Made by a program: the position numbers and the translations under genes. A DNA stretch of 6,896 nucleotides from an uncultured Clostridia bacterium (GTDB lineage: Bacteria > Bacillota > Clostridia > HGM11327), in assembly GCA_905210525.1 (NCBI GenBank), contig CAJLXE010000079.1, positions 1-6,896 of the forward strand, read 5' to 3'. Below are positions 5,786 through 6,896 of this stretch, one piece after another. Within the stretch, counting starts at the first letter, position 1; the number at the start of each line of letters is the position of its first letter. The notes under the pieces were generated by a model. That model was given only the letters and a program-made list of their open reading frames with translations, had not been told where the DNA came from and ran no database searches.

Positions 5786-6896
5786 TTATTTATCTTCTTT
5801 GTCCTTTTTGCAGAGCTTTACTTTTGCAAGATTCTCTTTAACAAACGGAATAGCACCGATTCCTACTGCAATAACAAACGCACCGCCGCAAGCCAATATT
5901 GCAACGATAAACGCCGTATTGACTATAAAAGGAGCAATACCTATCTGGCTGAGCACAATAAAGCCCGCTACAATGTATATTGCCGCTTTTATAAGGTTTG
6001 ACGCATTGGGTGCACATTCAATATGTACTTTTGAATCAACGATACGGCAAAGAACATATGCAATTACAACGAATATAGCCGCTACAAGCAATGAAGGCAG
6101 GAAAGCGATTATTGCCGCGCCTACGTTCGTGAGTATAGCAAAATCAAGCAGATTGATAGCTTCTACCGCAAACAAAACAACTATAACAGCCTTAACGATT
6201 CCCACTATTATTTTGTTGAAGCCTATGGGCTTTACTTCTTTGTTTGTATCAGCCGCAAGCCACTTGTTGCATCTTTCATCAAGACCGAACGAGCTGAGTA
6301 TCGAAACAAGGAAAGAGCCTGTGATATTTGCAAGGAAAATGCCTACAAGCAAAACGATCAGCGCAAGTATAATATGCGGTACAGCATTGATTATTGTGTT
6401 GAGCATATTTGTTGCCGGAACAGATATAGCGTCAATAGCCAATACGTTAAGCGCACATATCATTACAACAACCGCAATGAATATATAAACCACCGTACCT
6501 ACAAGCTTTGCTATGTTGACAGTGGATTTGCCTTTGCTTACTTTATCCTGCAATTTGTCAACTTTGGTAAGTCTGACAGCCGCAACAATAAGCTGACGAA
6601 CAATTTTCGCTATATAGAAGCCTATAAGCAATATAGCCACACAAGCTACCACATTGGGAATATAACCTATAAACGAATTAATAAGGTTGATAATCGGCTG
6701 TGTAACTGTCGACATACCGAACTTTACAAGAATAGCCGGAACAAAAATTATAAATACTATAAGGAATACAAGCTTTCCTATAATTTCAGATGCCTTTACC
6801 GATTCATCCGGTGTTCCGCCTTCGGATTTCTTTATACTTGCAAGCTTTTTGCCGAATCCGACTTTGTCAAGCAATGCAACTATCAGTTTTTTTGCC
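5786..6896 (-). CDS. CmpX/MscS-related multi-helix membrane protein with conserved TM-helix repeats (5' partial)
   Basis: The frame is open to the right edge with no credible start: the first possible codon, TTG at 6874, is internal, preceded by AKKLIVAL. The N-terminus is therefore missing, leaving 369 visible residues. Hydrophobic helices lie at about 40-58, 77-97, 129-154, 165-181, 229-251, 258-279, 290-308 and 315-338. Three internal repeats share the pattern I-x-x-x-P-N/H/S followed by a Leu/Ile-rich helix: IGYIPNVVACVAILLIGF, NAVPHIILALIVLLVGIF and AFLPSLLVAAIFVVIAYV. The visible start looks like the end of a fourth repeat. This is the conserved TM-helix module of mechanosensitive-channel-related CmpX proteins. 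The end, GGAFVIAVGIGAIPFVKENLAK, resembles the pore-helix segment of MscS, but the MscS beta domain is absent and only a charged tail, KKDKEDK, follows. A role in osmotic or membrane-tension response is inferred from family. Confidence 0.85.
   Translation of the reverse strand, partial: AKKLIVALLDKVGFGKKLASIKKSEGGTPDESVKASEIIGKLVFLIVFIIFVPAILVKFGMSTVTQPIINLINSFIGYIPNVVACVAILLIGFYIAKIVRQLIVAAVRLTKVDKLQDKVSKGKSTVNIAKLVGTVVYIFIAVVVMICALNVLAIDAISVPATNMLNTIINAVPHIILALIVLLVGIFLANITGSFLVSILSSFGLDERCNKWLAADTNKEVKPIGFNKIIVGIVKAVIVVLFAVEAINLLDFAILTNVGAAIIAFLPSLLVAAIFVVIAYVLCRIVDSKVHIECAPNASNLIKAAIYIVAGFIVLSQIGIAPFIVNTAFIVAILACGGAFVIAVGIGAIPFVKENLAKVKLCKKDKEDK

Noticed and set aside
5772..6488. 238-codon plus-strand open frame opposite the CmpX-like gene
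   Set aside because: Its Ala/Thr/Ile/Ser-rich sequence is the mirror of hydrophobic codons in the membrane protein; it has no family resemblance.

Overview
The window looks like a chromosomal segment of a Gram-positive Firmicute, most likely a gut-type member of the Clostridia. The DNA is moderately AT-rich. It has AGGAGG-type ribosome binding sites, TTGAAA/TATAAT-type promoters, a DivIVA-domain protein, a LytTR regulator and a LiaF-like membrane protein. No placement below class is claimed. No RNA gene, insertion sequence, phage gene or CRISPR array was seen.

Layout. Positions 1-1057 (+) hold the C-terminal part of an HtrA/DegP-like serine protease with a PDZ domain; its start lies left of the window. 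A strong hairpin at 1081-1115 separates it from convergent minus-strand genes. Reading the minus strand from right to left: a CmpX/MscS-type multi-helix membrane protein whose N-terminus lies beyond the right edge (5786-6896); an MBL-fold metallohydrolase resembling RNase Z (4945-5676); a 160-residue DivIVA-domain coiled-coil protein (4236-4718); a family 32/43-like five-bladed propeller protein, probably carbohydrate-active (2511-3965); and a two-gene operon of a stand-alone LytTR regulator (1803-2324) and a LiaF-like membrane protein (1141-1842).

How the genes fit together. Most minus-strand genes are separate transcription units, each followed by a hairpin. The only clear operon is LytTR-LiaF: the reading frames overlap by 40 nt, and an extended -10 promoter lies just upstream. 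This resembles a one-component envelope-stress module without a histidine kinase. HtrA, LiaF, DivIVA and the MscS-like protein all relate to the cell envelope, but nothing here shows that they act together.

The most useful regulatory finds are a consensus-like promoter for the propeller gene with a perfect 14-bp palindrome centred near -61, and an imperfect inverted repeat overlapping the -35 box of the LytTR promoter. Start codons were corrected for the LytTR gene (GTG at 2324), the propeller gene (ATG at 3965) and the DivIVA gene (ATG at 4718). Both edge genes were extended to the window ends. I found no clear sign of a previously undescribed multi-gene system.
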